From an uncultured Gemmatimonadota bacterium (GTDB lineage Bacteria; Gemmatimonadota; Gemmatimonadetes; Longimicrobiales; Longimicrobiaceae), in the NCBI GenBank assembly GCA_902805735.1, contig CADCTW010000177.1, positions 1 to 39,806 on the forward strand: a DNA stretch of 39,806 nt, written 5' to 3'. A program made the translations under genes and the position numbers. The notes below the pieces were generated by a model. That model did no database searches. It had not been told where the DNA came from and worked only from the letters and a program-made list of their open reading frames with translations. Shown here piece by piece: positions 39,118-39,806 of the stretch (the stretch's first letter is position 1; every line of letters starts with the position of its first letter).

Positions 39118-39806
39118 ATGGCCACGAAAGTCTACATGGAAGCCCTCTCCCCCACGATGGAGGAGGGGCGCATCAGTACCTGGCTCAAGAACGAAGGCGA
39201 CGAGATCAAGGAGGGCGACGTCCTCGCCGAGGTGGAGACGGACAAGGCCACCATGGAGCTGGTGGCGCGCGGCTCCGGTCTCCTCCGCAAGCGGATGATC
39301 GGCGAGGGCGACACGGCCAACGTGGGCGTGGTCATCGCCGTCATCGGCGCGGCGGACGAGGACGTCTCGGCGCTCACGGGCGGGGCCGAGGTGCAGGCGT
39401 CGCAGGGGCCGCTGAGCGGGGCCGAGAAGCCGGACACGCCCGATCCCGCGAAGGCGAAGACGCCGCAGCAGGGCGACGTTGCCGCGGCGGCCACGGCGCT
39501 CGCCGGCTCCGAGCACACCGAGGAAGACCAGGCGGAGCGCGGCTCGCCCGGCGAGACGGTGCCGGGCGAGAAGCCCACCCCCACGCCGGATGCCGGGACG
39601 CGTCCGGGCACCCGCGAGGGCGAGCCCTCCATCGTGCCGGCGGGCGGGGGCGGGCAGGGGAGCGACGGGCGGGTCAAGGCGTCGCCGCTGGCCCGGCGCA
39701 TGGCGGCCGAGGCCGGGGTGGACGTCGGCTCCGTGCGCGGCTCCGGACCCGGCGGGCGCATCGTGCGCCGCGACGTGGAGGCGGCGATGCAGGCCGGCCC
39801 CGCGCC
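39118..39806 (+). CDS. pdhC: Dihydrolipoamide acetyltransferase (E2), 3' end outside window
   Basis: E2 carries acetyl from E1 on a swinging lipoyl arm and passes it to CoA. The visible 229 codons hold an N-terminal lipoyl domain (about 1-80) with EVETDKATMEL and the lipoylated Lys43, a long flexible Pro/Thr/Glu/Gly linker (about 80-190), and the E1/E3-binding domain VKASPLARRMAAEAGVDVGSVRGSGPGGRIVRRDVEAAM (about 192-225). The acyltransferase domain would follow beyond the edge. Only one lipoyl domain is seen. ATG 39118 follows an F2 repeat. Its Lys43 is the target of LipA encoded in the same region. Confidence 0.93.
   Translation, partial: MATKVYMEALSPTMEEGRISTWLKNEGDEIKEGDVLAEVETDKATMELVARGSGLLRKRMIGEGDTANVGVVIAVIGAADEDVSALTGGAEVQASQGPLSGAEKPDTPDPAKAKTPQQGDVAAAATALAGSEHTEEDQAERGSPGETVPGEKPTPTPDAGTRPGTREGEPSIVPAGGGGQGSDGRVKASPLARRMAAEAGVDVGSVRGSGPGGRIVRRDVEAAMQAGPA

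Overview
The window is very GC-rich bacterial chromosome with tightly packed genes. TonB-dependent receptors carrying CarboxypepD_reg domains, a DUF5686/D15-type barrel, short lipoproteins ending in a GGG-x-x-GSG-like tail, many TPR proteins and dense intergenic palindromes together suggest a soil or environmental Gemmatimonadota of the Longimicrobium type. That placement is inference from gene content; no rRNA or other phylogenetic marker lies in the window.

Layout. 1-5.6 kb: end of a TonB-domain protein, a MazF-type toxin-antitoxin pair, a PAS-PAS-GGDEF-EAL c-di-GMP enzyme, a citrate-lyase/aldolase-fold protein and a lipoprotein. 5.7-10.2 kb: a TonB-dependent receptor with a small outer-membrane protein, then a BrnT toxin with an unusual long antitoxin. 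10.2-18 kb, minus strand: TPR protein plus S41 protease (GTGA overlap), a DUF5666-like lipoprotein, a cupin, a large outer-membrane barrel and a glycerophosphodiester phosphodiesterase. 18.2-24.3 kb: a 56-residue lipoprotein, a TPR protein, murB, a second c-di-GMP protein (GAF-PAS-degenerate GGDEF-EAL) and a VapBC pair. 24.4-32 kb, minus strand: an arginine cluster argC-argB-argD-argA(GNAT type)-argG-argH, then a propeller-like protein. argG carries an in-frame TAG at codon 288. 32-39.8 kb: a short-chain dehydrogenase, an NtrC-like protein with degenerate ATPase motifs, lipA, an Uma2 module, and pdhA / four-helix-bundle gene / pdhB / pdhC, which runs off the window. LipA makes the lipoyl group carried by PdhC, so lipA and pdhABC form one functional unit interrupted by accessory genes.

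The most distinctive structure is between the genes. Three repeat families fill most intergenic gaps. F1 is a long palindrome built on CACAGAGACACAGAGGCAC and its complement. It occupies all five convergent gene junctions and otherwise lies just downstream of stop codons, sometimes supplying the last codons and the stop. F2 is an inverted repeat built on GTTACTAGGCACTAGGCAC; it flanks the four-helix-bundle gene inside the pdh operon and occurs without that gene at other sites. F3 is a roughly 180-240 bp composite of two C/G-rich hairpins with a shared core. One F3 half lies inside the loop of an F1 palindrome, so the families have a readable order of arrival.
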